Origin: Gossypium raimondii
Taxonomy: Eukaryota; Streptophyta; Magnoliopsida; Malvales; Malvaceae
Direction: 5' to 3'
Assembly: GCF_025698545.1 (NCBI RefSeq)
Contig: NC_068569.1
Location: forward strand, 1,054,001 to 1,118,000
DNA length: 64,000 bases
A model generated the notes under the pieces. That model saw nothing but the letters and a program-made list of their open reading frames with translations, searched no databases and was not told where the DNA came from. Below, piece after piece: positions 20,444 to 32,619 of the stretch. Every line of letters starts with the position of its first letter. Positions within the stretch are counted from its first letter, which is position 1. The translations under genes were made by a program, and so were the position numbers.

Positions 20444-23077
20444 ATGTGTGTTGAAGATATAGAACAGGTCAGCCAAGAAATGGAGGACCTTGGTGATGGC
20501 AGTACCAACAAAAAGCCTTGGCCTTTACTTTCTAGGGGTGATTTCTTGAGTACCCAGATGGAGAATTGGGTTCACAAAGACTCTCCCTTTCCCCTGGCCG
20601 TGGTAGCTGGCAGCAATAGAGTAAGTACCCAAACTTCATTTCCTGCATCATTTTTGCTTTTGATAAGACAGTTTCTTATGATTATGTTTTGGGTATTTCT
20701 TGTTTTTGTTAATCCTTTGCTTCAAGTTGAGAAATTTGTCCCAGTAAATGTGCTTTTGGCAGCATTAAGCTTTATGGAAAATAGCCAATTTTTTGTACCT
20801 TCTTCCCTGTATATGTGCACTTTTCATGTTTTGATGGATTACAAAAGTTGCATCAGCTACTTATATTCAGTTTGGTCAGGTTGATGATCAATCATGTTTG
20901 TATATTTTCACTTACATTCAGCTTCTGACTGTGTTGGAAGTGGATTCTGATTATATTAGGAGAGACAGGAACTGACATCGTTCTAAACATTGAATATAAC
21001 ACAATAGTGGGGTTGTGATCAATAGTATATAAACTTTGATATTCAGGGTCTAACTGTCAATATAGTTGAAGAATTTTCACAAGTTAGCTTTATATTTTGT
21101 AGGGTTTTGCTATTAGCACTCAGATAGTGTTGTCTTTTTTCTATAGATTGGTATTCATGATATTACATTGCTATTCTTTGTTTAAGGCTATATTCTTCTT
21201 TTATTCAGTTGTATCTGGATAGGAGTAGGTTCGGTTATTACCATTGACAACGCTTCTGCTGTTTCTTTTATGGTATTTCACTAATTGTCTTGTTTCTCAT
21301 TTGTGTTTCATTCAGCTGGAAAGTATTTCTGAGGAAACAGTTGCCACAGACAAAAAACATGACCTGTTGACAAATTTTATTCCCACTCTTCGGTCGGGAG
21401 AGTGGTCTGACATTGGTGGTCGTCCTTATATGGAGGATACTCATGTATGCATTGCAGACTTGGCTAAGGATTTTGGTCGAAATTTAATGAGTGAAGATAC
21501 TGTTTCCTTCTATGGTGTAAGTTTGCAAACAATCCTTTTTCTCTCTAAGATGCTGTCCTGTTAAACTTTCAAATATCTCTACCTGTAATCTGTTCTCGAG
21601 TATTTGCAATTTATTTTAGAATATGGAGCTAGAACCTTTGTGCTGTCCATCAACTAACCGAATTCGAAAAACAAATAAACTGTCATCTCTGAAGTCATAT
21701 TTTCTTCCCTAATTTTAAACTATGTTTTCCAGATGTTCATAAAATGTTTGAACCTGTTGCTTCCAACAAAAGGATTGAAAGTTACTGCTATGAACTTAGT
21801 TTCCAATGAAGCCTTGGCATCATTGGCAAAGGCTGAGGCCCTGGGACCTGTAGTGCCTAGGCCCGAGTCCCACCATGTGAAATTTATGATTCAGTTCTTG
21901 TAATGATTGATTGATTGATTCTGATTGGAACTGTTGACATAGTTAGTTGTAGCTCTACTGTAAGCAAGGACGATAAATTTGATGCAGAGTTGTTTATTTT
22001 CTGTTTAATTGCAAAAACCTGTTCATTTAGAAGCTCGTAAGCATTCTCTTTTTTGACATAAAAAAGAACAGGTTTTTGATGGGCACGGGGGCAAGGATGC
22101 ATCTCAATTTGTCCGTGATCATTTGCCTAGAGTTATTGTTGAGGATGCTGATTTTCCCTTAGATATAGAGAAAGCAGTCACCAGGTCATTCATGGAGACG
22201 GACGCTGCATTTGCAAAGTCATGCTCTCTCGAGTCTGCTCTGGCTTCTGGCACTACTGCTCTCACTGCTATGATATTTGGGAGGTAAGCACTCCTAAAGC
22301 TTTTCTTGTTGGCCTTATCGTGCTTTTATCTTCCTTCGAAAGAGATCAAACCAAGATAGACGTTGAGGGAGGTGAGATTACACAATTCAACGCATGCGAG
22401 TTTGGAAAAGTGAATCGATAGTCTGGACATTTTTGTAATTTGTTTTCTCTATATGTTTAAATCAGCATGTAAGGTTTTTGCTTTGTCTGAAAGGGATGAT
22501 CTTAATCTTTTACAGGTCATTACTTGTTGCAAATGCTGGGGATTCTAGGGCTGTACTATCACGGTGCGGAACAGCTATAGAGATGTCAAAGGATCATAGG
22601 CCCTGTTGCATGAAAGAAAGGAGACGAATTGAGTCTCTGGGTGGATTCATTGATGATGGTTATCTTAACGGTCAACTAGGTGTCACTCGGGCATTAGGCA
22701 ATTGGCACCTCGAAGGCATGAAAGAAATGGGCGAGAGAATTGGACCCCTAAGTGCTGAACCAGAACTCAAAATGATAACATTGACCAAGGAAGATGAGTT
22801 TTTGATCATCGGGAGTGATGGAATATGGGACGTTTTTACCAACCAAAATGCCGTAGATTTCACAAGGAGGCGACTCCAAGAGCACAATGATGTCAAGTTA
22901 TGCTGCAAAGAAATGGTTGGTGAAGCAATAAAACGAGGAGCAACAGACAATTTAACAGTTGTTTTAGTGAGTTTCCACTTGGAGCCACCTCTCCCTTCTA
23001 TCATACAACGGGCAAGATTCAGGCGAAGCATTTCTGCCGAAGGGCTTCAAAGTCTCAAATGCCTCTTAGAAGGATAA
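20444..23077 (+). CDS. Protein phosphatase 2C (DBP1/PP2C27-like)
   Basis: Four exons: 20444-20620, 21316-21516, 22072-22283, 22516-23077, giving 383 aa. PP2C motifs appear in order: RSGEWSDIGGRPYMEDTH, then FYGVFDGHGGKDAS across the exon 2/3 junction, ASGTTALTAMIFGR, LLVANAGDSRAVLSR, DGYLNGQLGVTRALGNW, FLIIGSDGIWDVF and GATDNLTVVLVSF. The metal-binding aspartates of these motifs are present, so it should be an active Mg/Mn-dependent Ser/Thr phosphatase. The C-terminus RRSISAEGLQSLKCLLEG resembles that of Arabidopsis DBP1 and its relatives (clade D). The first 60 residues are acidic and variable, with no targeting signal that I recognise. Which member of the clade it is cannot be settled from sequence alone. 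Confidence 0.93.
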
Positions 23078-24120
23078 GTTCTATATGTCCGTTCATCGTT
23101 CAATACGCAGTTTACAAAAGAGAAAACTAGGTATGAATTATGATCTTCTTGTGCATATGCATTCATCAAGCAACCGAAACCCAAAAGAATCGAATTATCG
23201 TTCATAATTTGATAGATTTTAGATTCTATTTCCCAGCTTCCTACTGAAGCTGTAGGATAATTCGAGGAACAGAATTGATTTGTATATCTGTGCACTGTTC
23301 GTTGTAAACAGAAACAATTGTGTTAAATATAGACATTTTGTAAGCTGGTTTGCCTTTTTGCTTTGGGACCAATAACTACTATGCAAATTATATGGGAAAC
23401 AACTCAATATGTACAGCCATCAATGGTCGCAGCAGTGAACCGAAAAACAGTGTCCCGATAGACCACCACCTAGCGAGAAAGCATTTACTCATCTGCATGG
23501 TCCACTCAAATCTTAGTTCTCGAGGCCACAACATGTGAGCCCACATGTAAGAGTGACCACTGACCATTCGAACACTATAATCAATAAGTGAAACATGGTG
23601 GGTCTAGCCCAAAATCCATGGGGTGGGTCATTAACTGAGTAAAGAAAAGAAAAAAACACACAAAGGGTCTATTTTACAGATAAGGCTCGACGTCCATACC
23701 TACTTTCATTTAAAGACTTTGGCCTTCTTTAAATTTTCGTTCTTAGGTCCCCCATTTCTGCACTTTTATTAAATTCTGTCGACATCCCATTTTTTTTTAT
23801 ATCTCTTGTTAAGATCTAAGACCAATATCCTACTAATGCATGTCTGCCAAAATTTAAATCCATAGGTTTTCCTTTGTTACTTGTTAAGTTTCTGTGCATC
23901 ATTACTCAATAACCAAAAGCGATGGTTTAACAAATAAGTATGATAATTAGTTATAGAATATTTATATATACAAAAAAAGCTCATTCTCTCTAACCCTAAA
24001 AAAACTGCAGCATTCCTGGAAAGCTGTCAAATTTCCCATTCCTTTAAATTATTTTTTCCTGGAAAACTTTTGCTTCTTTTTTTAATATTGTCTTTGATTT
24101 TTTTTCCCACCTACACATTC
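23078..24120. other. Intergenic between PP2C and the peptide gene
   Basis: The two genes converge here. It contains the PP2C 3' untranslated region (to roughly 23350) and AT-rich sequence without recognisable genes. Confidence 0.5.
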
Positions 24121-25173
24121 TTAGTTGTGTATTGGAGGTTTTCTCTTGGCTGGTGAATAGTCCATTTCAGCTATCTCCATAATGTCCGCGTATTGGTCCT
24201 GTTGTTCGGAACTTGTCGGCGAACTAACAGAAACTTTCTCTTGCTTTTCACCATTTTCTTGGTTTCCTGATTTGACTCTTGTAGTAGGGTTAGCTTTCTT
24301 ATAATCTCCACCATCTTCGCTCTGTAAAAGCACATAATGTCAACATAATATATATCTAAACTCAAAACCCTATATATATATATATATATATAAGTTATAC
24401 CTTTGAACTGGTGGAAGATGCAGTGGTAGTTGCAGTAGTAGTTGCTGTAAGAAGTTTCCTACTGTTTCCTGCAAAAAAAAAAAAACTGAAGGTGAAAAGG
24501 AAAATTCTGGTGTAGTGCATGTCAGTTGGATCTTTCACAATATGCCCCCATAAATAAAAATTCAACTCAAAGGGTACAAAGCTTTTTTTGTCAGAATGTA
24601 GCGAGAGACTTGGTTCTTATGAGATTCTTTTAAGGAATAATGATACTATCTAACCCTAGTAATTAAAAGATATTGAAGAAAACTGATCCTAAGGGAGGGT
24701 AATGCTTCCTAGGTCCACAGTAATCTTATTGAATGCATGGTAACCAGTGCCACAGTCATCTTCTTTGTACCTCTACATTGCCCTTGTTTGCAGAAAATGA
24801 CATCTCCCATAACTCCATTACTTATTTTCATCAAAGCTTCTTCCTGCATTACAAAAAACCCACAACAGTAGGCTTAAGACTTTAATATTGTGGAAAGGAA
24901 ATTATCTTGAACTGATGCATGGAAAAAAGAAAATGGATACCAACATGCAATTTAACATCATGTCCTGATGATTTAAAACTTCCCTCCAATCGAATCCCTT
25001 CAAGAGAAAAAAGAAACATGTCAGAAATTTAATGGTATGTAATAGCAACACAGAAACAGGAGACACTGTTGTGTAATTACTGAGAAAAACACTGTTGGAA
25101 ATTTACCTTCAACACTATAAAGGAAAATGAACAACACCAGAAAACAGACTGCTTCTAAACAGGAAGGCCTCAT
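24121..25173 (-). CDS. GOLVEN/RGF/CLEL signalling-peptide precursor
   Basis: Five exons on the minus strand: 25173-25107, 24997-about 24945, 24843-24771, 24468-24401, 24321-24121, giving about 153 aa. The N-terminus MRPSCLEAVCFLVLFIFLYS is a secretory signal peptide. A variable, Thr/Ser-rich middle follows, then the acidic stretch DIMEIAEM and the terminal motif DYSPAKRKPPIHN directly before the stop. A DY start (tyrosine sulfation site) and a PPIHN or similar end define the mature 13-residue peptides of the RGF/GOLVEN/CLEL family, which act through RGI receptor kinases on root meristem growth, gravitropism and lateral roots. The exon 2/3 junction is uncertain: a GTTGGT donor with 24843, or a GTATCC donor at 24941 with 24839, both keep the frame. 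The intron between exons 4 and 5 holds a (TA)n repeat. Confidence 0.85.
24371..24392. repeat. (TA)n microsatellite
   Basis: About eleven TA units lie in the last intron of the peptide gene, just beyond its splice donor. Confidence 0.8.
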
Positions 25174-26068
25174 TTGCAGGAAGCTTTTTTTTTGTAGAAT
25201 TGCAGAGAAATTGTTAACAAATATGAAAGAAAGAAAATTATGATTCAGTTTATGGGTTTTCCCCCCCTTTGTATTAAGAAAAAGGAATTTTGAATGCAAA
25301 TTATGCAAGTTTTCCTGATGAATTTCTATTGCATTGGAACTGCCTGCCTTTATATATACTACAACATTGCCGTTTAGGACCCACATAAAAAATAATGATA
25401 TTTTTTCTTTTCCATTTCCTTTGCTTTTGTGTTGAAAATTACTGACTTTTACCCTTTATTTGTCTCCAACATAGAATTAATTATAGAAAATGACAGATTA
25501 TTTTGGGTACCCCCAATACCACATTGTTCAATTATGGATATTGTGTGTGTGGGTCTTGTTTGGAGTGGACTTTAACCATGGGACTCCTATAAGCCTTTAA
25601 GGGGACAGATGTTGTATTTTTATGTGTCAAAATGACACCCAAGACAGACCATAAATTTTAGGAGAACCAAGGAGGTGCGCCACTGTTGAGTGTTTAGTGA
25701 TTTTAATATAATATAACTAGTAATTTGTTGTATGTATTAAATTATATTAAATTATTTTTTAAATTTCTTTTATAAACTTTATAACGTTTCTATGATTATA
25801 AAAATAAAATATAATAAAATATAAGTTTAATTTTAAAAATATGATAATTAATATTATATTGAATCTAAATAAATAATATTTTGAAATTACTTTTAAAATA
25901 TAAATATCATAATAATGGGTTGTGTGGAATTTTGTTTTAATATATACTAACTTAATTTATAATTATTTATTATTGAATATAGATTGTAAATTAAATTTAT
26001 ATATTTTGACCGCTAAATAATTTATTGTAATATTATATATATTAATTTTAATAGTATATTTAATTTGT
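25174..26068. other. Upstream region of the peptide gene and AT-rich spacer
   Basis: Promoter and 5' untranslated sequence of the minus-strand peptide gene, then very AT-rich sequence to the LINE target-site duplication. Nothing else is recognised. Confidence 0.5.
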
Positions 26069-26085
26069 AAAATAGTGATAAACTT
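26069..26085. repeat. LINE target-site duplication, left copy
   Basis: AAAATAGTGATAAACTT, identical to 33919-33935. A 17-bp direct repeat next to a T-run (a poly(A) tail on the minus strand) is the mark of target-primed reverse transcription. Confidence 0.92.
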
Positions 26086-26390
26086 TTTTTAAAAAATAAA
26101 GTCCGTTTAATATTTGGGCTTAAAAGACCAAATTAGAGAAGTTTACAACAACCCCAAAGGAAAAAACGAAAGGAAAAATCAAATAACAAGAAAACAAAAA
26201 ATAGAAAACCAAAAAAGCAACAGGCCCCAAAATAAGAAATCGTCTTCTCATTTCTACAGTCTTCCAAGCTCTTTGTAAATCTGAACTCCCCAAAGAATAA
26301 ACGGCTAGAGTCAACCAGAAGAGGAAGCAAGTTGAGACAGACAACCAGATTACCAAGTTTCTCAACCTAATTAACTTCACAGAGAAGGAA

Positions 26391-26760
26391 TTATGGTGGT
26401 CGACTGAATCGTCGATCAGAATCAGCCACTTCCAAGACTTTTAATGGCGCGTTTTCAACCCAGAACGAATCTTCATTAGTTCTCAAACCTTCAATAGCCA
26501 TTGCATGCGCTGCCCCATTTCCTTTTCACGCAACGAATTGAAATCGACAAGAAGAAAAATTCCTCGCCAAATTTTTCGCATCCCAGGTGAATGGTCTGGA
26601 TTTCGAGTAATCTTCGCTTGTTTGTTGCATGTTTTGAATAACCAACTTTGAATCACTCTTAAGAATGACGTTTGTGAATCCCAAATCCAGTGCAAATTGG
26701 AGCCCATGCAATACTGCAGTTGCTTCAGCAATCACCACCGATCGAACCAGGTTATGCCTT
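26391..26760 (-). pseudogene. LINE ORF2 C-terminus: RNase H domain
   Basis: The minus strand reads EATAVLHGLQFALDLGFTNV, then ILKSDSKLVIQNM, and after a frame change GNGAAHAMAIEGLRTNEDSF, ending with TAA at 26391-26393. The E, D and the AAH motif fit the RNase H domain at the end of plant L1 ORF2. Confidence 0.78.
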
Positions 26761-27299
26761 TAAACCCCGAACCCATTATAAAGCCTTCATCATGTTTGAT
26801 GATGAAACTTGAAACTGCATGTCTTTTTGCAACAAACAGTCTCGCGTCGACATTAATTTTCACCCACCCTTACGGATGGGGCATCCATTTTACCATGGAT
26901 CGCGGTTTAGGATGTTTCAAAGTCAATGTGCTACCCCGATATTCCATACCAAAACCCCTAGTGAAGGTAACAACTTCTTCTATACTTTGCTTCTTTTTCT
27001 CATGGACATAATTGTTTCGAGAAAACCAAAATGCCCAAATTGTAATAGCAATCTAATCTTTTCTGTTACTGGCTGAATTCTCCAAAATCCAGTTCAACCA
27101 CTAACTAAAATTTAAATTTGCCATTGAAATCGGCCACTGAAAATTTAATTTGGACCAAACTTGTGTAGCAAACAAACAATCACGAACAACATGGGTAGAG
27201 GATTCACAAAGCTATCGGCAACGCGAACATTTGTTATCAGTGATCAATCTCCTAAAATGTAAGTTCGGATAAGTAGGCACATAATTTTTCGCAAATTTC

Positions 27300-28544
27300 A
27301 GATTAAGATGCGAATTTTTAAAGGACACATTAAGCTCCATATTTGCTTGAATAACTTTTGCTCATTTAAATTCACATTTGGGGGATCCAATAACATCTTA
27401 TATCCGCTTTTCACATAATAGATGCCTGAGTTTTCGCTAGACCAAACTACTTTATCAGATTGATTAGTAATAGGAATAGGAAGACTCATAATTTGATAAG
27501 CTTCTTCCACTGTAAAGGTTGAATAAATGATGTCTCTATTCCATCGCTTAGGATTCTGCAAAATTAAATGCAATTTGATAATCTTCTTCCACTGTAAAGG
27601 TTGAATAAATGAGGTATCTATTCCATCGTTTAGGATTCTGCAAAATCAAATCAGACACAAATTCCGTTCCAGCCACCCTGCCTATAGAAATAAGTCGTTG
27701 ATATTTCCCTGGCAACCAATAATCTTGCCATATTGACACAAATGTTCTAGATCCAATCCTCCATTTCAAACTAGAGCCTAAGAGTCCTTTTGCACACCAG
27801 ATATTTTTCCATACAAGCGATGGATTCGCTCCTAGAGAAGCCTCCATGAAATTTGATCCATTAAAATATTTTACTCTAAGTAAACGCACTGTTAGCGATC
27901 CTGGGTTTTCCATTAGGCTTCAACCCTGCTTCGCTAGTAGTGCAATATTGAACTTGGACAAGTCTCGAAACCCCATCCCTCTCCTCTTTTGGTACAAACA
28001 ACTCTTTCCACGAACACCAATGAGGACCTTTTCTTCCAGCTTTCTTTTGCCACCAGAAACGGGCTATGACAACTTTCAGTTCTTTATAAACAAACGACGG
28101 TAGCCAGAAACAATTCATAGCATAAAAATGAATAGCCTGAAGCACAACTCTAATAAGAACTTCACTCCTACCCATAGAAAGTAATCTTGAGCTCCAACTA
28201 GATACCCTCTTGATTAACCTCTCTTTAAGCTCCTTAAAAGCCCTCTTCTTATTATGCCCCACCATTGCTGAAAGACCGATATATTTTTTTAGATTAATGC
28301 AGTTAACCCCCGAAATTTTACACACCTCCTCTCTTTTATTCTGATTGATATTTGAGCTGAAGAAGACTCCAGACTTGTCGAAATTAATTTCTTGACCCGA
28401 ACTCTGGGCATAAACCTCTAAATTTTCTTTAAGCGCTTTAACCCCATCAACTGTTGCATCTCTAAAAATAAGGCTATAATCGGTGAAAAATAAGTGGGTA
28501 ACCCGAAGAGTGTGCCTGTTTATACAAAAACCATTAAGAATACC
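27300..28544 (-). pseudogene. LINE ORF2: second half of reverse transcriptase and the linker region
   Basis: The minus strand reads GFCINRHTLRVTHLFFTDYS, corresponding to the RT catalytic box, then GQEINFDKSGVFFSSN and GLSAMVGHNKKRAFKELKER. After a frame change it continues as NPGSLTVRLLRVKYFN, SLVWKNIWCAKGLL and further. The catalytic F-x-D-D box reads FTDY, so the second aspartate is lost. A tandem duplication lies at about 27490-27650. The left edge against the solo LTR is at 28544. Confidence 0.85.
27491..27652. repeat. Direct tandem duplication of about 80 bp inside the LINE
   Basis: The stretch cttccactgtaaaggttgaa followed by tccatcg and aggattctgcaaaat occurs twice in a row, about 80 bp apart, with a few differences. 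On the minus strand both copies encode LILQNPKRWNR followed by IYSTFTVEE. Confidence 0.8.
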
Positions 28545-30692
28545 TGTAAAAGCCTGATTTTTAGTGATATCGAAAACAGTGGTTTGAGCCACCAAATCCG
28601 GTGAGTAAGCTCGTAAATTTTATTATTTAACATTTACGAGTCAAATATGGTTTTAAAAAATTTTGAATTAGTAATTTATGTCTTATAATGAATTATTAGA
28701 TTCGAGTGATAAAATCCTAGTTCAAGTGGTTTTAAAAAATGTGGTATCGGGACCTCGTTTCTATAAACTGAGCCGTAAATATTTTTATAAATATTTACGG
28801 CGTAAATATTTTATAAATATTTACGAGTGTCATTAAGGTAGTATTAAAGTTTCATTGAAAAATTTTAACGTTTGACAGTTAATTAATTAAAAGGACTAAA
28901 GCGAAAAAGATGCAAAACTTGCTAATTATAATAATAAAGTGACTAAATGACTTGATTAATAAATAAAGAATGACCTAAATAGCAATTATGCCTAAATAAA
29001 AGATAAGGCCTAAATAGCAATTATGCCTAAATAAAAGATGAGGCAACATAAAATGGAAAAAACTAAAATAAAGTCATTAATGGCAAAATTGTAATTAAAT
29101 TAAAATTAAAATAAAATAAAAGTGAAATTAGAAAGTTTCTAGGCAATTCTTTATTCTTCTCCCAATTTTCGGTTCGGTTCAAAAACAGACATAGGAGAGC
29201 TCCTTGAGCTGGTTCTTCAATTTTGCTTCATGTAAGTTCAATTCTTACTCGTTTCTTGCAATTTTTATATTTTTGAGATTGTTACAATTAGGTCCAACTA
29301 AATCTTACTCTAGTTTTTTATTTTGTTAGAGATTATGAATGTTGCCATTGATGAATCTATATGATTTTAGTTATTAAATGATGAATTTGAGATGTTGATT
29401 GGTATTTAAAAGTATTTTGGATGATATATGTATATAAAGAAACAGTAAGAGAATGATATGTGTCATGATATGTATATATATCAATATCTTGATATGTTGA
29501 TACATGGAACTATGTAAGTTATGATGAGTAATAAACTCAAGTGTGATATGTTGATAAAATAAGTTTATCAATGTTGAATTTATATGAAATATGTTCAAGT
29601 ATGCTAACAAGTGTTGTTGTTGACGATTAGACAAGTGCCAAGTTACCGGTTAAATGGTAATCTGTTTATCATATGATGCGTTGAAAGGGTAAGTGCTCAA
29701 ATGAAAATATATTTGTGCTCATGAAAGAGTAGTAAGTTTTTAGTTATGCAATTTCTTATACAATGAGTTATCGTGTGATTAATTCGAAAATGGTCTATGT
29801 TTAAATGCACTAGCTTGTATATATGGTTGAATGATATGCTTATGACTAGTGTGTTATGCATATGGAATGAGTGTGAAAAGTAAAGAAACGCAAATGAAAA
29901 TAAAGAAATTTTGAAAGAGTTAAAGTTATTTAAAATCCTACTATGCTAGGAATATTATGTCTAAGTGATACTGTAGACTTATTCACTTAGTGAGTTGTTA
30001 AATATAACTTCATGAGTATTGTGGTAGCAACATTAGATTATTCTTGATAAGTATAAATTTCATATTTGAAAAAGAAGCATTATGATTAAATTTTATACGA
30101 GCTTACTAAGTATTCATTGTTTATGTATTTGTTTTCTTCTACTTTTTAGGTTATCGGAAGCTCGATTGGGTTGGAAGCTTGTCGGAGATATATCACACTA
30201 TCCATTGGTTCTATCGGTATTTTTGAATGTTTTGATTTTGGTTATAATGGCATGTATAGGTATTTTGTTTAATAATGGCTTATATGTAGTGTGTTGACTT
30301 TAGCCACTTATTTTGGCTTGTTTTGAATGACTAATTATGGCTTGTTGATATAAGTAATGTTGATTTTAGATTGACACAAAATTGGGTGAGAAATATGGCT
30401 TGTAAAATGGCCTATTTTCGTTCACATGGGCAGAGACACGGGCATATGTCCCCCACTTCTAAGAAAATTTTTAAAATTTTGAGAAAAATTCCCTGAATAC
30501 TCGGTTTAGTCCCGATTCACTTCTAAGGTGAATATTGGGCCTCGAAGGTCCATCTAAGGGACAATATGAGTGTTATATAATTGATTCTTAATATGTGAAA
30601 CAAAAGTAAAAAAATGTCTGTATTTAATTTGTAAAGTTCGGTAATGCTCTGTAACCCTGTTCCGGTAACGAATGAAGGTTAGGGGTGTTACA
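28545..30692 (+). mobile_element. Solo LTR inserted in the LINE
   Basis: It starts TGTAAAAGCCTGATTTTTAG and ends GGTTAGGGGTGTTACA, the same terminal types as the LTRs at 39949-42557 and 44659-47455, and shares the internal phrase gagtaagctcgtaaatttt. It is 2148 bp, lies opposite to the LINE, and is flanked by near-identical 5-mers (ATACC before, ACACC after). No internal region remains, so it is a solo LTR from unequal recombination. A 32-bp direct repeat (agcaattatgcctaaataaa) occurs at 28980-29042. Confidence 0.82.
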
Positions 30693-30699
30693 ACACCCC

Positions 30700-31600
30700 T
30701 TGTAGCCACCATTCGAAGAAGAGCAGACAAACCTTCTCCACAAATAAGAAATAATTAGAGGCTAATAGGGTCCCCTTGAAGAAAACCCCTTGACGGGAGA
30801 AATGAATTACCCACCTCCCCATTCATAACGACAGAGTAAGAGACCGATGTCATACAACGCATGACTTTCTCAACCAACTGATCTGAGAAACCCATCATTT
30901 GAAGCATAACTTACATAAAAAACAATTCAACCCGGTCATATGCCTTACTCATGTCAAGTTTTAAGGCAAATGATCCCTCTTTCCCTACCTGTTTTCTCTT
31001 AATTGAGTCCAAATTTCATATACTGCTATGATGTTATCGGTAATAAGTCTTCCCAGAATAAAAGCGTTTTGTGCTTCGTCAATACAAATATGAAGGACCT
31101 TTTGAAGCCTATTCGCAAGCATCTTTGAAATAATTTTATATAAAATATTACAAAGACTAATAGGCCTAAAATGAGTCATGAAACGAGACGAACTAACCTT
31201 TGGGATCAAGACAATTCTTGTACTGTTTATTTCAGCCATGTTATGAAGTCGATGCAACGTCTCAATGCAAAAAATCTACCACCTCTTTACCCACATTATG
31301 CCAAAACCTTTGATAAAAAATTACTCCTAAACCGTCCTCCCTAGAAGCTTTTAAAGGGCTCATAGCTTTTAAAGCCAAACACAACTCTTCAAAAGTAAAA
31401 TCCCTCTTAAGATCCACGCTCATCAATTGAGATATACATGGCTCGACACCTTCCAAAATAGATTTTGGATTTCCAGCACCTTTCGATGTAAATAAGTTAT
31501 TAAAATAATCTGTGGCCAACACTAATAAATCAAAATTGCTCTTATGAATATTACTCGCACCATCCACCAGCTCCTCCACCCTATTTCTTCATCGACGATC
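30700..31600 (-). pseudogene. LINE ORF2: first half of reverse transcriptase
   Basis: The minus strand carries FEELCLALKAMSPLKASRED and GLGVIFYQRFW (31480-31280), then STRIVLIPKVSSSRFMTHFR, PISLCNILYKIISKMLANRL and DEAQNAFILGRLITDNIIAV. Near 30960 it reads FALKLDMSKAYDRVE, the first catalytic block of LINE reverse transcriptases, with stops and frame changes around it. The solo LTR begins just downstream on this strand. Confidence 0.85.
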
Positions 31601-32619
31601 TACTGCCGATTGATGAAAAAAATTTGTGTTTCTATGTTAAACGCTAGTTTAGTCTCCACAATTTCTCCCAATATTTCATCTGTGGGAATAGCTTCATTCA
31701 ATTTAAGCAACTGTTGTTCCAAATCTTTCCTCATTAGAGACTTTTGATTTTTAATTTTCTGGAACCATTTCTCAATGCCCACTCCTACCGCCTTTATTTT
31801 ACTTGGAACATCACCCAAACTATTAGCCCAAATCCTACTAACCTCTATTTCATATGATTCCTCCAAAAGTCACGTTGCTTCAAATCTAAAATGCCATTGC
31901 TTTAGACGTTGATTTCCAAAATTTGAATTAAGCAACAAAGGACAATGGTCTGAAAACACATGTGACAAATAAGATAACTTAAAATTCAGAAATAAATCCA
32001 ACCAAGTCGACTTCGCAATACCTCTATCTAGGCATTTCCGAATATTATTAATTCTTGTATGACCTTTTTCCCAAGTGAACCACTGCCCACTATAACCAAG
32101 ATCAGTGAGAGAACAATCTTCCATAACATCTCGAAATCTACACATTTGCATTTCCCTCATTGGAAGCTCGCCTTTCTTTTCAGTTGAAAAAGTAATTTCA
32201 TTGAAATCTCATATAACAACCCAAGAAATATATGGGGAGTCATTCAATGTTCGTAATAGATTCCAAGATGCTTCACGCATAGTCTCCTCTGGCGCTCCGT
32301 AGAACCTTGTACATCTACAAGTTTTCCCCTCCAAGTCCTCATCAGTCATAACATCGATGTGCCTTCGTGAAAAAGATTAAAGAGTAATCTTACAATTACT
32401 ATTCCAACCTAAAGATAAACCTCCACTTCTTCCATTCGAATCAACATCTATTCCATTAAGAAAACCACACTTACGCCTGACATTTTTCATATTACAACTT
32501 TGAAGCTTTGTTTCAATTAAAAACACCACTAGGGAATTTGTGTCTCTCAGCATATGCCAGAAACGATTTACAGTTTGAGGCCTCTCCAAACCCCGAACAT
32601 TCCAATTTAGGAGTTTCAT
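31601..32619 (-). pseudogene. LINE ORF2 start: endonuclease domain and linker
   Basis: It starts with an ATG at 32619: MKLLNWNVRGLERPQT, then FLIETKLQS. After a break come LTDLGYSGQWFTWEKGH and VFSDHCPLLLNS. The motif that should read GDFNE has a stop in place of the glycine, near 32207 (TGA GAT TTC AAT GAA). These are the hallmarks of an apurinic-like endonuclease, inactivated. Confidence 0.85.
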
